Positions 1 through 6,539 are shown, counted from the stretch's first letter. The stretch: DNA of 6,686 bases from an uncultured Rhizobiaceae group bacterium (GCA_937923355.1 CALAIO010000241.1:1-6686), one strand, 5' to 3'. The notes: generated by a model not told the origin, from the sequence alone. Translations and numbers: made by a program.

Positions 1-59
1 ATCTTAAGAAGGGTGATGCACCCACAACCACACCCACACAAGAAGTAGGGAGCCTATAA
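1..59 (+). CDS. scpA: Probable C-terminal end of segregation and condensation protein A (partial)
   Basis: Reading from base 3, an open frame runs LKKGDAPTTTPTQEVGSL to a TAA at 57-59, two bases before the scpB start. The preceding two bases (AT) would allow a Tyr codon, giving YLKK, which resembles the end of the ScpA winged-helix domain followed by a short polar tail. ScpA is the kleisin that bridges the SMC heads and binds ScpB, and scpA normally lies directly upstream of scpB. The call rests mostly on gene order, because only about 18 codons are visible. A second frame from base 1 is open to a TAG at 46-48 but reads as less protein-like. Confidence 0.5.
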   Translation, partial: LKKGDAPTTTPTQEVGSL

Positions 60-61
60 TC

Positions 62-787
62 ATGGCACAATCCAACGAAGCTCAAATTCTTGCTTTTGAT
101 TCATCGCGTGCTGGTGGACAAGAGCATGCGGACTTGCGTGAACATCTACGCATGGTTGAAGCGATTGTATTTGCTTCCAGCGAACCAGTTTCTGAAAAAG
201 GTCTGGCTGAAAGATTGCCTGAAGGTGTTGAGTTAGAGCCTTTAATGCGTGAGTTACAGCAAGCTTACTCTGGTCGCGGTGTTAATCTTGTGAAGGTTGG
301 CGATAACTGGGCTTTTAGAACTGCGGATGATCTTGGTTTTCTATTACAGAAAGAAACTACAGAAACCCGTAAGCTCTCCCGTGCTGCCTTGGAAGTCTTG
401 GCAATTATTGCCTATCATCAACCAGTTACACGTGCCGAGATTGAAGAAATTCGCGGTGTTGCTACCTCCAAAGGAACGCTTGACGTGCTTCTGGAAACAG
501 AATGGGTGCGAATGCGTGGGCGCCGTAAAACGCCTGGTCGCCCAGTTACTTACGGTACAACCGACGCATTCCTTGATCAATTTGCACTTGAAGAGCTTAA
601 AGATCTGCCTGGTTTAGAAGAGTTAAAAGGAGCGGGATTGCTTCGTTCTCAAATTCCAGCAAACTTCGTTGTGCCTGAACCTTATGACGGGGATGAACTC
701 ACCGATGACGAAGATCCATTGCTTGCAGATGATCTGGAAGAATTAGGTCTCTTGCCGCCAACAGGTGGTGATGAAGATGAGCTATAG
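62..787 (+). CDS. scpB: Segregation and condensation protein B (ScpB)
   Basis: This 241-residue protein is the ScpB subunit of the SMC-ScpAB condensin, which compacts and segregates the chromosome. ScpB dimers bind the central part of ScpA and modulate the SMC ATPase. Two winged-helix domains are recognisable: the first at about residues 27-100 (MVEAIVFASSEPVS), the second at about 105-190. The second carries the family signatures LSRAALEVLAIIAYHQPVTR (105-124), RRKTPGRPVTYGTT (154-167) and DLPGLEEL (181-188). The tail from about residue 206 is strongly acidic, with runs of D and E ending GGDEDEL; such tails are common in alphaproteobacterial ScpB. The ATG start is supported by AGGGAG at 47-52. 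It follows the putative scpA stop by two bases, so the pair is probably translationally coupled. Confidence 0.97.
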   Translation: MAQSNEAQILAFDSSRAGGQEHADLREHLRMVEAIVFASSEPVSEKGLAERLPEGVELEPLMRELQQAYSGRGVNLVKVGDNWAFRTADDLGFLLQKETTETRKLSRAALEVLAIIAYHQPVTRAEIEEIRGVATSKGTLDVLLETEWVRMRGRRKTPGRPVTYGTTDAFLDQFALEELKDLPGLEELKGAGLLRSQIPANFVVPEPYDGDELTDDEDPLLADDLEELGLLPPTGGDEDEL

Positions 788-844
788 CATTTAAAGCAAG
801 TCATTGTTATACGGTTGCCAAAAGCAATTGAGTAAAAACCAGTC

Positions 845-1987
845 ATGAACCAAAGCGTTCAAAAAAATCAGAACTTTGTAGAAAGACGTTCAGTAGAGCG
901 TGATAACCAATGGGGACAACGTAATTCCACCGGTGTTGTTATCGCATCCAGCATGTCTTTTGATAACATCAGCTATAATACTGGCGGCAATGATATTCTC
1001 AAAGACATCTCATTAAATGTAGAGCCGGGCGAAGTGCTTTGTTTATTGGGGCCGTCAGGATCAGGCAAAACAACGCTTCTCAGAATTGCTGCTGGGCTTA
1101 TAGAAGAAGCAAGCGGTTCTATTAAAATTGATGGACGTACCATTGCTGATGCGAAAACGTTTATTCCGCCTGATAAGCGTGGGGTAGGGCTTGTTTTTCA
1201 GGATTATGCGCTTTTTCCGCATTTAACGATTTTGCAGAATGTTGAATTTGGTTTGACGGCGCTCAGCAAAAGTGAGGCAAAGACGCAAGCAATGCGGATA
1301 TTATCCCGTGTGGGCTTGGATGATAGAGCCTCTCAATATCCGCATGTTTTATCAGGCGGCGAGCAACAGAGGGTTGCACTGGCAAGAGCACTTGCGCCGC
1401 GACCTGGTATATTATTGATGGATGAGCCATTTTCAGGGCTGGATTCCAGGTTGCGAGACAGCATACGCGAACAAACCATCGACCTATTACGTGAAACACG
1501 CTCAACCGCCATTATTGTAACGCATGATGCGGAAGAGGCCTTGCGTGTTGGTGATCATGTAGCGCTTATCCAAGATGGAAAGCTTGTGCAATATGGCGAA
1601 GCAAAGGATTTGTATTATCGTCCTGCCAATCTGTTTGCAGCAGGCTTTTTCTCAGAGATAAATGTGATCCCATCTACCGCGTCTAACGGTATTGCAACGA
1701 CGGTTTTTGGTGAATGTTCATGTGATGGCGAACTTTCAGAAGTTTGCTGTGCGGCCATCAGGTTGACCGATATTGATGTGAAGCCATATGACGCAGCTTT
1801 AAAAGGCGTCATGGGACGTGTTTCATTGCGCAGATTTATTGGAACTTCAGAGTTGCTGGAGATAAACATCGAAAACCTTGATGAACCAATTTCAGTACGC
1901 ATTAAAGCGGGTGAACTGCCTGAAAATGCAGGCCTTGTATCCTTAAATGTTGACCCAAACGCCATGATGATTTTTCCGATATCATAA
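845..1987 (+). CDS. ABC importer ATP-binding protein, FbpC/PotA/CysA type, orphan
   Basis: This is the cytoplasmic ATPase of a binding-protein-dependent importer. Visible motifs are Walker A GPSGSGKTT (residues 69-77), the Q-loop at Q119 in VFQDYALFPHLT, the ABC signature LSGGEQQR (169-176), Walker B ILLMDEP (189-195, with D193 and E194), D-loop SGLD (197-200) and the switch histidine H227. All catalytic residues are present. Residues from about 272 to 380 form a TOBE-like C-terminal domain, as in ferric iron, polyamine and sulfate importers. The sequence feels closest to FbpC (ferric iron), but substrate cannot be fixed. No permease or binding protein is adjacent. The TOBE region holds four cysteines (C291, C293, C301, C302). 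The first 36 residues are polar and rich in Q, N and R, and precede the usual family start. Met37 (ATG at 953) is an alternative start; neither start has a good ribosome binding site. The gene begins 57 bases after scpB. Confidence 0.93.
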   Translation: MNQSVQKNQNFVERRSVERDNQWGQRNSTGVVIASSMSFDNISYNTGGNDILKDISLNVEPGEVLCLLGPSGSGKTTLLRIAAGLIEEASGSIKIDGRTIADAKTFIPPDKRGVGLVFQDYALFPHLTILQNVEFGLTALSKSEAKTQAMRILSRVGLDDRASQYPHVLSGGEQQRVALARALAPRPGILLMDEPFSGLDSRLRDSIREQTIDLLRETRSTAIIVTHDAEEALRVGDHVALIQDGKLVQYGEAKDLYYRPANLFAAGFFSEINVIPSTASNGIATTVFGECSCDGELSEVCCAAIRLTDIDVKPYDAALKGVMGRVSLRRFIGTSELLEINIENLDEPISVRIKAGELPENAGLVSLNVDPNAMMIFPIS

Positions 1988-2106
1988 AGTTTTTTGCAAT
2001 TACGCGGAAATTTGATCACTTTCTACTGGTAACCATACCGAGCTTATCCTATTTACTAAGGTAAGCATTGCTTGCGAAAAGCCTGAAATAAGGGTTATGG
2101 TGCAAG

Positions 2107-2133
2107 CTGATTTAGATTTGGCTTTGATATTAT
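2107..2133 (+). promoter_or_regulatory. Weak candidate promoter for tatABC
   Basis: TATTAT at 2128-2133 matches the sigma-70 -10 box at five of six positions. The best -35-like element, CTGATT at 2107-2112, is poor and only 15 bases away. A start near 2140 would leave a leader of about 26 bases carrying the tatA ribosome binding site. It lies in the 178-base gap between the ABC ATPase gene and tatA, the longest complete gap in the window. The location is more persuasive than the boxes. Confidence 0.22.
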
Positions 2134-2152
2134 TTCATATGCCAGTGCAGAC

Positions 2153-2157
2153 GGGAG
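2153..2157 (+). promoter_or_regulatory. Ribosome binding site that fixes the tatA start
   Basis: GGGAG lies eight bases before the ATG at 2166. An in-frame ATG at 2097 would lengthen the protein by 23 residues, but it has no comparable site and the added residues do not belong to TatA. This site therefore decides for the start at 2166. Confidence 0.7.
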
Positions 2158-2165
2158 CTGTAAAA

Positions 2166-2378
2166 ATGAATATTGGTGTTTGGCAAATTGTAATTATTGC
2201 GATTGTAGTTGTCCTACTTTTCGGTCGTGGCAAGATTTCTGATCTCATGGGCGATGTTGCAAAAGGTATTACTTCTTTCAAAAAAGGTCTTAATGAAAAA
2301 GATGATGAAGGTGATACAATCGAAGCGAAAGCTTCTGAAGTTGCTAATAAAGTTAAAGACGAGACAAAAGCTAGTTGA
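2166..2378 (+). CDS. tatA: Twin-arginine translocase subunit TatA
   Basis: TatA is the small membrane protein that oligomerises at the TatBC receptor to let folded proteins with twin-arginine signals cross the inner membrane. From the start at 2166 the protein has 70 residues. A transmembrane helix spans about residues 4-19 ([16 protein letters not shown]), with polar Q7 in the place of the conserved polar residue near the N-terminus. The FGRGK hinge (19-23) and the amphipathic helix [16 protein letters not shown] (26-41) follow. The remaining tail is charged and probably disordered, as in the family. FGRGK and [10 protein letters not shown] are typical of alphaproteobacterial TatA rather than TatB, which has VGP at the hinge. 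The gene heads the tatABC set; tatB follows after 75 bases containing a GC-rich hairpin. Confidence 0.96.
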   Translation: MNIGVWQIVIIAIVVVLLFGRGKISDLMGDVAKGITSFKKGLNEKDDEGDTIEAKASEVANKVKDETKAS

Positions 2379-2402
2379 ATAGCATTTTTAGTTCGTTTTT
2401 TG

Positions 2403-2420
2403 CCCGCTAAATATCGCGGG
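2403..2420 (+). other. GC-rich stem-loop between tatA and tatB
   Basis: CCCGC (2403-2407) and GCGGG (2416-2420) form a five-pair, all-GC stem around an eight-base AT-rich loop, in an otherwise AT-rich 75-base gap. A T-run lies before the hairpin (about 2396-2401) and not after it, so it does not look like a standard plus-strand terminator. It could stabilise the 3' end of a tatA message or slow read-through into tatB. Both roles are inferred. Confidence 0.4.
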
Positions 2421-2441
2421 ATAATAGATTTCTTCATGCGC

Positions 2442-2445
2442 GGAA
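2442..2445 (+). promoter_or_regulatory. Ribosome binding site supporting the TTG start of tatB
   Basis: GGAA within GCGGAAAATAAG lies eight bases before the TTG at 2454. The frame is closed by TAA at 2448-2450, only two codons upstream, and the next in-frame ATG (2481) would remove the conserved N-terminus. The TTG is thus the only plausible start. A four-codon ATG-to-TAA frame (2436-2450) spans this site. Confidence 0.55.
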
Positions 2446-2453
2446 AATAAGTT

Positions 2454-2957
2454 TTGTTTAGCAATTTTGCCTGGTCAGAGATGTTAGTGATTGCCGCTGT
2501 AGCAATCATTGTGGTTGGTCCAAAAGAACTGCCAGGAATGTTGCGTGCTTTTGGTAAAACCATTGGCAAGGTGAAGCGTATGGCGGGCGATTTTCAGCGA
2601 CAAGTTGATGACGCGATAAAAGAAGCGGATCTTGATGATATCAAGGATATAGCTTCAAATAAAACGTTTGCGCCATTGGATGATGCTAAAAAATCCATGG
2701 AAGAATTTACACAAAAAATGAAAGATCCGCTGGAAGCGCATAAATCTGTTATCAATGACGAAATTGAAGCAATAGACGAAATAGAAGCGCCTGCGGTAGC
2801 AGCAAAACCTGCGGCAAAGAAAGCACCAACAAAGAAGACTGCAGCAAAAAAGACCGCACCGCGAAAGGCTCCTGCTAAAAAGCCAGCCGCTGCAAAAAAA
2901 CCAGCGCCTAAACGCGCCGCTGCTAAAAAGCCTGCGCCGGCTAAGAGTGCAACATGA
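2454..2957 (+). CDS. tatB: Twin-arginine translocase subunit TatB, TTG start
   Basis: TatB forms with TatC the receptor complex for twin-arginine signal peptides in the inner membrane. The protein has 167 residues. Its N-terminus MFSNFAWSEMLVIAAVAIIV is the single membrane helix and includes the conserved Glu (E9 here, one place later than in E. coli). The TatB hinge VGPKELP (21-27) and the amphipathic helix MLRAFGKTIGKVKRMAGDF (29-47) follow, then the DDAIKEADLDD segment typical of rhizobial TatB. Residues 118-164 form a lysine, alanine and proline tail of dibasic pentapeptides. Translation must begin at TTG, because a TAA lies two codons upstream. The stop overlaps the tatC start in ATGA, which implies coupled translation. 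The identification is firm; the role of the basic tail is not known from the sequence. Confidence 0.95.
   Translation: MFSNFAWSEMLVIAAVAIIVVGPKELPGMLRAFGKTIGKVKRMAGDFQRQVDDAIKEADLDDIKDIASNKTFAPLDDAKKSMEEFTQKMKDPLEAHKSVINDEIEAIDEIEAPAVAAKPAAKKAPTKKTAAKKTAPRKAPAKKPAAAKKPAPKRAAAKKPAPAKSAT
2817..2945 (+). repeat. 15-base periodic repeat coding for the dibasic tail of TatB
   Basis: Dibasic pairs KK, KK, KK, RK and KK begin at TatB residues 122, 127, 132, 137 and 142. After one inserted Ala they resume at 148 (KK), 153 (KR) and 158 (KK). Spacers consist of A, P and T. Residues 118-164 contain 16 Lys and 2 Arg and no acidic residue. The pattern resembles the tails of histone H1-like proteins. Such tracts change length readily by slippage or unequal recombination. 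Confidence 0.8.
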
Positions 2958-3766
2958 CCACGAATGAAGAACTTGAAGATACCAGTGCACCTTTAATGGA
3001 GCACCTAATAGAGTTACGCCAACGCTTGATGTATGCGATTGTTGCCGTATTAGTTCTTTTTCTGATCTGTTTCTATTTTGCCAGTGAAATACTCGACTTT
3101 CTAATTGTTCCATATAAATGGGGTTCTGGCGTTGAAAATCCTGAATTATTCTTCACTGCTTTGCAGGAAGTGTTCTTTGTTGAAGTTAGAATAGCGTTTT
3201 TTGGAGCAATTTTTATCGGGTTTCCGATTATTGCAACGCAATTTTATAAGTTCATTGCGCCTGGATTGTATAATAACGAAAAGGGGGCTTTCCTGCCATT
3301 TCTGGTAGCTACCCCTGTATTGTTCTTTCTAGGCGGCTGTCTGGTTTATTTTTTCGTGATGCCTTCTGCGGTCTACTTCTTTCTTTCATTTCAAAGAGAA
3401 GCCATTGAGGCGGGTGATACATCCATTCAAAATCTGCTGACTGCAAGAAGCTATCTTGATCTGATTATGCTACTGATTTTTGCTTTTGGACTTGCTTTTC
3501 AATTGCCGGTTGCTTTGACATTGCTTGTAAAAGCGGGGCTTGTTTCTGTTCAAGGGTTGGTAGAAAAGCGAAAGTATTCCGTTCTTCTATCCTTTGTCGC
3601 TGCTGCAGTTTTGACACCTCCGGATCCTCTCAGCCAAATTGGCTTGGCGCTTTCCATTATCGCTTTATATGAAGTTTCAATAATTATTGGGCGCAGCATA
3701 GAAAAAAAGCGCAAAGACAGTGAAGATTCTGAAGAATCGGATAATACTGACGTAGTCTCGTCGTAA
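2954..3766 (+). CDS. tatC: Twin-arginine translocase subunit TatC
   Basis: TatC is the polytopic membrane protein that binds the twin-arginine motif and organises the translocon. At 270 residues it has the usual family length, with six predicted membrane segments between about residues 26 and 247. Diagnostic motifs are HLIELRQRL (17-25), FIAPGLYNNEK (100-110, including the signal-recognition Glu E109) and TPPDPLSQ (221-228). In the fifth membrane segment the sequence is AFQLP, so Q183 stands where E. coli has Glu170; Gln is a known alternative at this position. The C-terminus (about 250-270) is a basic KKRK followed by an acidic, serine-rich tail. The ATG overlaps the tatB stop by four bases and no strong ribosome binding site is visible, so expression probably depends on coupling to tatB. 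Confidence 0.97.
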   Translation: MTTNEELEDTSAPLMEHLIELRQRLMYAIVAVLVLFLICFYFASEILDFLIVPYKWGSGVENPELFFTALQEVFFVEVRIAFFGAIFIGFPIIATQFYKFIAPGLYNNEKGAFLPFLVATPVLFFLGGCLVYFFVMPSAVYFFLSFQREAIEAGDTSIQNLLTARSYLDLIMLLIFAFGLAFQLPVALTLLVKAGLVSVQGLVEKRKYSVLLSFVAAAVLTPPDPLSQIGLALSIIALYEVSIIIGRSIEKKRKDSEDSEESDNTDVVSS

Positions 3767-3787
3767 ATACTCTGTTTTTCGAGTGTT
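3766..3787 (+). other. Stem-loop at the end of tatC
   Basis: AATACTC (3766-3772) can pair with GAGTGTT (3781-3787) in seven pairs, one of them G-U, closing the eight-base loop TGTTTTTC. The stem begins at the last base of the tatC stop codon. The bases after it (CCCTTAG) are not a T-run, so it is not a convincing intrinsic terminator. It may be an RNA processing or stability element between tat and serS. Confidence 0.35.
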
Positions 3788-3821
3788 CCCTTAGTAATTC
3801 TACCTATATTTTGGTGTAAAA

Positions 3822-5102
3822 ATGTTTGATATCAAGTGGATAAAAGAAAATCCTAATGTTTTTGATGAAGGTATGCGTTTGCGCGGCAATGCGATCACTG
3901 CTGCTGAACTCCTTAAGCTGGATGATGCGCGCAAAGAACATATCGCAAAACTGCAAGAAGCTCAGACCAGAAGAAATTCCACATCCAAGGAAATTGGTGC
4001 GGCCATGGGCAAAGGCGATAAAGAGTTTGCAGAGAAATTAAAGTCTGAAGTTGCTGACATCAAACAATTTATTCAATCTGGAGAAGAAGAAGAGCGTCGC
4101 ATCGCAGCCGAGATTACAGAAGTAATGTCTGCCATTCCTAATGTGCCGCTACAAGATGTGCCAGAAGGTGAAGACGAAGCTGATAATGCGCTTTATCGCA
4201 TACATGGTGATAAGCCAGAATTAGGATTTGACGCCAAAGAGCATTTTGAAATTACGGCTAGCGAAGGTCAAATGGATTTTGAGGCGGCGGCTGAGCTTTC
4301 TGGCAGTCGCTTTGTAGTCTTGAAGCAAGGCATTGCGCGTTTGGAACGTGCGCTTGGACAATTCATGCTGGATATGCACACGGGCGAACATGGCTACAGC
4401 GAAACATCGCCGCCCTTGTTGGTGCGTGATGAAGCCTTGTTCGGTACGGGACAATTGCCAAAGTTTTCTGAGGACTTGTTTAAAACAACCGATGGTCGCT
4501 GGTTGATACCGACTGCAGAAGTGCCATTGACCAATCTGGTTCGGGAGCAAATTCTGGATGAAATACAATTGCCGGTGCGTTTAACTGCGCTCACTCCGTG
4601 TTTCCGTTCTGAAGCCGGTTCTGCAGGACGCGACACGCGCGGCATGTTGCGTCAGCACCAATTTTCCAAATGTGAGCTGGTTTCTGTTGTTAAGCCTGAA
4701 GAGAGCGAAGCTGAACTTGAGCGGATGCTGGATTGCGCTGAAAATGTTCTCAAAAAACTTGGTCTTCATTTTAGAACGATGACGCTTTGTACAGGCGATA
4801 TGGGCTTTTCTGCGCGTAAGACTTATGACATTGAAGTCTGGCTTCCGGGACAAAATGCTTACCGTGAAATTTCAAGCTGTTCTGTCTGTGGTGATTTTCA
4901 GGCAAGACGCATGTCTGCCCGATATCGTCTTGAAGACGGCAAAACGATTGAGCATGTTCATACGCTTAATGGTTCTGGCGTTGCTACGGGCAGGGCGCTT
5001 ATTGCAGTTCTTGAGAATTATCAAAACGAAGATGGTTCTGTAACTGTTCCTGATTGTCTAGTTTCCTATATGGGCGGCATTACCAAGATAGAGAAGGCTT
5101 AA
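3822..5102 (+). CDS. serS: Seryl-tRNA synthetase
   Basis: This class II aminoacyl-tRNA synthetase charges tRNA-Ser, and also tRNA-Sec where present, in the cytoplasm. The 426-residue length is standard. It opens with the family N-terminus [11 protein letters not shown], and residues about 30-105 are the helical arm (antiparallel coiled coil) that contacts the long variable arm of the tRNA. The catalytic core contains TAEVPL (231-236), motif 2 at 261-281 ([14 protein letters not shown] then LRQHQF), EISSCS (349-354), FQARR (359-363) and motif 3 [18 protein letters not shown] (384-401) with the class II arginine. All are intact. The ATG follows a weak GGTG at 3813-3816. The gene lies 55 bases after tatC, and surE follows its stop by three bases in the same frame, so serS and surE are almost certainly co-transcribed. 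Confidence 0.98.
   Translation: MFDIKWIKENPNVFDEGMRLRGNAITAAELLKLDDARKEHIAKLQEAQTRRNSTSKEIGAAMGKGDKEFAEKLKSEVADIKQFIQSGEEEERRIAAEITEVMSAIPNVPLQDVPEGEDEADNALYRIHGDKPELGFDAKEHFEITASEGQMDFEAAAELSGSRFVVLKQGIARLERALGQFMLDMHTGEHGYSETSPPLLVRDEALFGTGQLPKFSEDLFKTTDGRWLIPTAEVPLTNLVREQILDEIQLPVRLTALTPCFRSEAGSAGRDTRGMLRQHQFSKCELVSVVKPEESEAELERMLDCAENVLKKLGLHFRTMTLCTGDMGFSARKTYDIEVWLPGQNAYREISSCSVCGDFQARRMSARYRLEDGKTIEHVHTLNGSGVATGRALIAVLENYQNEDGSVTVPDCLVSYMGGITKIEKA
5092..5097 (+). promoter_or_regulatory. Ribosome binding site for surE inside the serS end
   Basis: AGAAGG in the last codons of serS lies eight bases before the TTG at 5106. It supports initiation at TTG, as expected from the SurE N-terminus, and ties surE translation to serS. 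Confidence 0.6.
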
Positions 5103-5105
5103 GCT

Positions 5106-5861
5106 TTGCGAATTCTCCTTACCAATGATGATGGTGTAAATGCTCGTGGTCTTGTTTCTCTTGAGAAGATTGCGCGTGAGTTTACGGATGATGTCTGGAT
5201 TGTAGCCCCTGAAACAGATCAGTCTGGCGTTGCGCATTCGTTGACTTTGAGCCACCCAATGCGTGTTCGTAAAATTTCTGAGAAACATTTCGCTGTTAAT
5301 GGGACGCCTACGGATTGCGTAATCATGGGCGTACGCGAACTCATGGATACACCGCCTGACCTCATTTTGTCTGGCGTCAATTCAGGGCAAAATATCGCTG
5401 ATGACGTGACCTATTCGGGCACAGTCGCAGGGGCGATAGAGGGAACGGCACTTGGTATCAAGTCAATTGCCTTGTCACAAGCATATGATTTTGCTGAAGG
5501 TGTTCGTCATGTGAAATGGGAGAATGTTGAAGCGCATGCGGCAGGTGTTATCTCCAAACTGCTAGACGAAGAGTTTCCACCCAAAACACTTATCAATATC
5601 AATTTCCCGAATTGTATGCCTGACGAAGTTGAGGGTGTTAGTCTCACCAATCAAGGCACCTTTACCCACGGGCTCTTTATGGAAAAGCGCCATGATGGAC
5701 GCGGGTTTCCTTATTATTGGCTAAAGTTTGGACGTGATGTGCCTGAGCAACGTGAAGGCACTGATATTATGTGTTTGCGCGAGAACCGCATTTCAGTAAC
5801 GCCGCTTAAACTTGATTTAACCAATGATGCGTTTATGAAAGTCTTGGAACAAAAATTCTGA
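5106..5861 (+). CDS. surE: 5'/3'-nucleotidase SurE, TTG start
   Basis: SurE is a metal-dependent phosphatase that removes phosphate from nucleoside 5'- and 3'-monophosphates and, in some species, short polyphosphate; it is associated with stationary-phase and stress survival. The protein has 251 residues, the usual length. The N-terminus [10 protein letters not shown] carries the metal ligands D8 and D9, and the other ligands are S40 (TDQSG) and N92 (SGVNSGQN, 89-96). GTPTDCV (66-72) and YSGTVAGA (103-110) are further family motifs. Translation starts at TTG, three bases after the serS stop and in the same frame. No upstream start is available, and the family begins exactly at this Met. The neighbouring pcm is its usual partner, also in the surE-pcm pair of E. 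coli. Confidence 0.97.
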   Translation: MRILLTNDDGVNARGLVSLEKIAREFTDDVWIVAPETDQSGVAHSLTLSHPMRVRKISEKHFAVNGTPTDCVIMGVRELMDTPPDLILSGVNSGQNIADDVTYSGTVAGAIEGTALGIKSIALSQAYDFAEGVRHVKWENVEAHAAGVISKLLDEEFPPKTLININFPNCMPDEVEGVSLTNQGTFTHGLFMEKRHDGRGFPYYWLKFGRDVPEQREGTDIMCLRENRISVTPLKLDLTNDAFMKVLEQKF

Positions 5862-5885
5862 TTCTGGTTTTGACTGGGGAAATCT

Positions 5886-6533
5886 ATGGATAGTGATAAT
5901 CGTGAAGCACTGGCAGAGTTTCTTCTGCGCCTTCGCTCAAGCGGTATTACAGACCATCGACTTTTAACTGCGTTTGAAGATATTCCGCGCAGAAATTTTG
6001 TGCCCGTCATTCATGTAACTGAAGCTTATGCACGTGGGCAAATGCCGATTGAGTGCGGTCAGTCCATGACTGCTGTCAGCATGGTGGCCAAAGTTTTGTC
6101 AGCTTTGGAAGTTGATGCAACGCACCGTGTCTTGGAATTGGGTACAGGGACGGGGTATCAAGCGGCACTCTTGGGACGATTGGCAACCAAGGTTGTTTCT
6201 GTCGAGCGTTTCAGAACTTTGTTCGATAAAGCCAAAGATAGGCTCACGCAATTGCGAATTGAGAATGTCTTTGTAAAGTTGATAGACGGTTCGCAATCCT
6301 CTGCAGAGCTTGGTTTGAGCGATCGTATCGTTTCCAATTTCGCATTTCCTGAAGTTCCAAAACCCTTCATAGAAAACCTTGCTTCCAATGGTGTGATGAT
6401 TGCACCGATTGGAGAGCCAGGCAAATTGCAAATCATGAAACGCCTTACAAAAGTGGGGTCAAGGTTTCATTCAGAGGATTTGTTCCCTGTAAGAACACAG
6501 CCATATATTTCTGGTATCTCCAAAGCCATATAG
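5886..6533 (+). CDS. pcm: Protein-L-isoaspartate O-methyltransferase family protein, divergent
   Basis: Classical Pcm transfers methyl from S-adenosylmethionine to isoaspartyl residues, starting repair of aged proteins. This 215-residue protein has the expected length and an intact SAM-binding motif I, VLELGTGTGYQAALL (82-96), followed by the acidic residue of the next strand in VVSVER (103-108). PRRNFVP (34-40) and AYARGQMPIECGQS (47-60) match the family N-terminus. Two regions depart from the classical form. The substrate loop, usually GQTISQP, reads GQSMTAVS (58-65), and the usual DAIIVTAAAPEVP reads DRIVSNFAFPEVP (146-158). The frame is intact and the ATG has a strong GGGGA at 5876-5880, so the gene is expressed rather than decayed. 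Family and position next to surE are clear, but isoaspartate activity is uncertain. The gene starts 24 bases after surE. Confidence 0.88.
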   Translation: MDSDNREALAEFLLRLRSSGITDHRLLTAFEDIPRRNFVPVIHVTEAYARGQMPIECGQSMTAVSMVAKVLSALEVDATHRVLELGTGTGYQAALLGRLATKVVSVERFRTLFDKAKDRLTQLRIENVFVKLIDGSQSSAELGLSDRIVSNFAFPEVPKPFIENLASNGVMIAPIGEPGKLQIMKRLTKVGSRFHSEDLFPVRTQPYISGISKAI

Positions 6534-6539
6534 TCAACC

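Noticed and set aside
1..48. Frame from base 1 as the scpA end
   Set aside because: It reads a His/Pro-rich string ending at 46-48, less like ScpA than the frame from base 3, which ends next to the scpB start.
807..812. TTATAC as a -10 box for the ABC ATPase gene
   Set aside because: No -35-like sequence occurs at 16-18 bases upstream, so it is not supported.
845..1987. ABC ATPase gene as a recent mobile-element insertion
   Set aside because: No transposase, flanking direct repeats or terminal inverted repeats are seen, and its base composition by eye resembles its neighbours.
1615..2019. Minus-strand open frame of 134 codons opposite the ATPase C-terminus
   Set aside because: It is the antisense of a well-supported gene, shows no recognisable motif or ribosome binding site, and its length is ordinary for a shadow frame. 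Other opposite-strand and off-frame stretches were rejected likewise.
2097..2165. In-frame upstream ATG giving TatA a 23-residue N-terminal extension
   Set aside because: The extension is not TatA-like, lacks a ribosome binding site, and would bury the normal N-terminus before the membrane helix. The ATG at 2166 has GGGAG at proper spacing.
2396..2420. Intrinsic terminator between tatA and tatB
   Set aside because: The T-run lies before the hairpin on the plus strand, and the bases after it (ATAATAG) are not a T-run.
2481..2483. ATG as the start of tatB
   Set aside because: It would remove the first nine residues, including the conserved Glu before the membrane helix. The TTG at 2454 restores the family N-terminus.
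3805..3810. TATATT as a -10 box for serS
   Set aside because: It lies only 11 bases before the ATG, no -35-like element is found 16-18 bases upstream, and the transcript would be almost leaderless.
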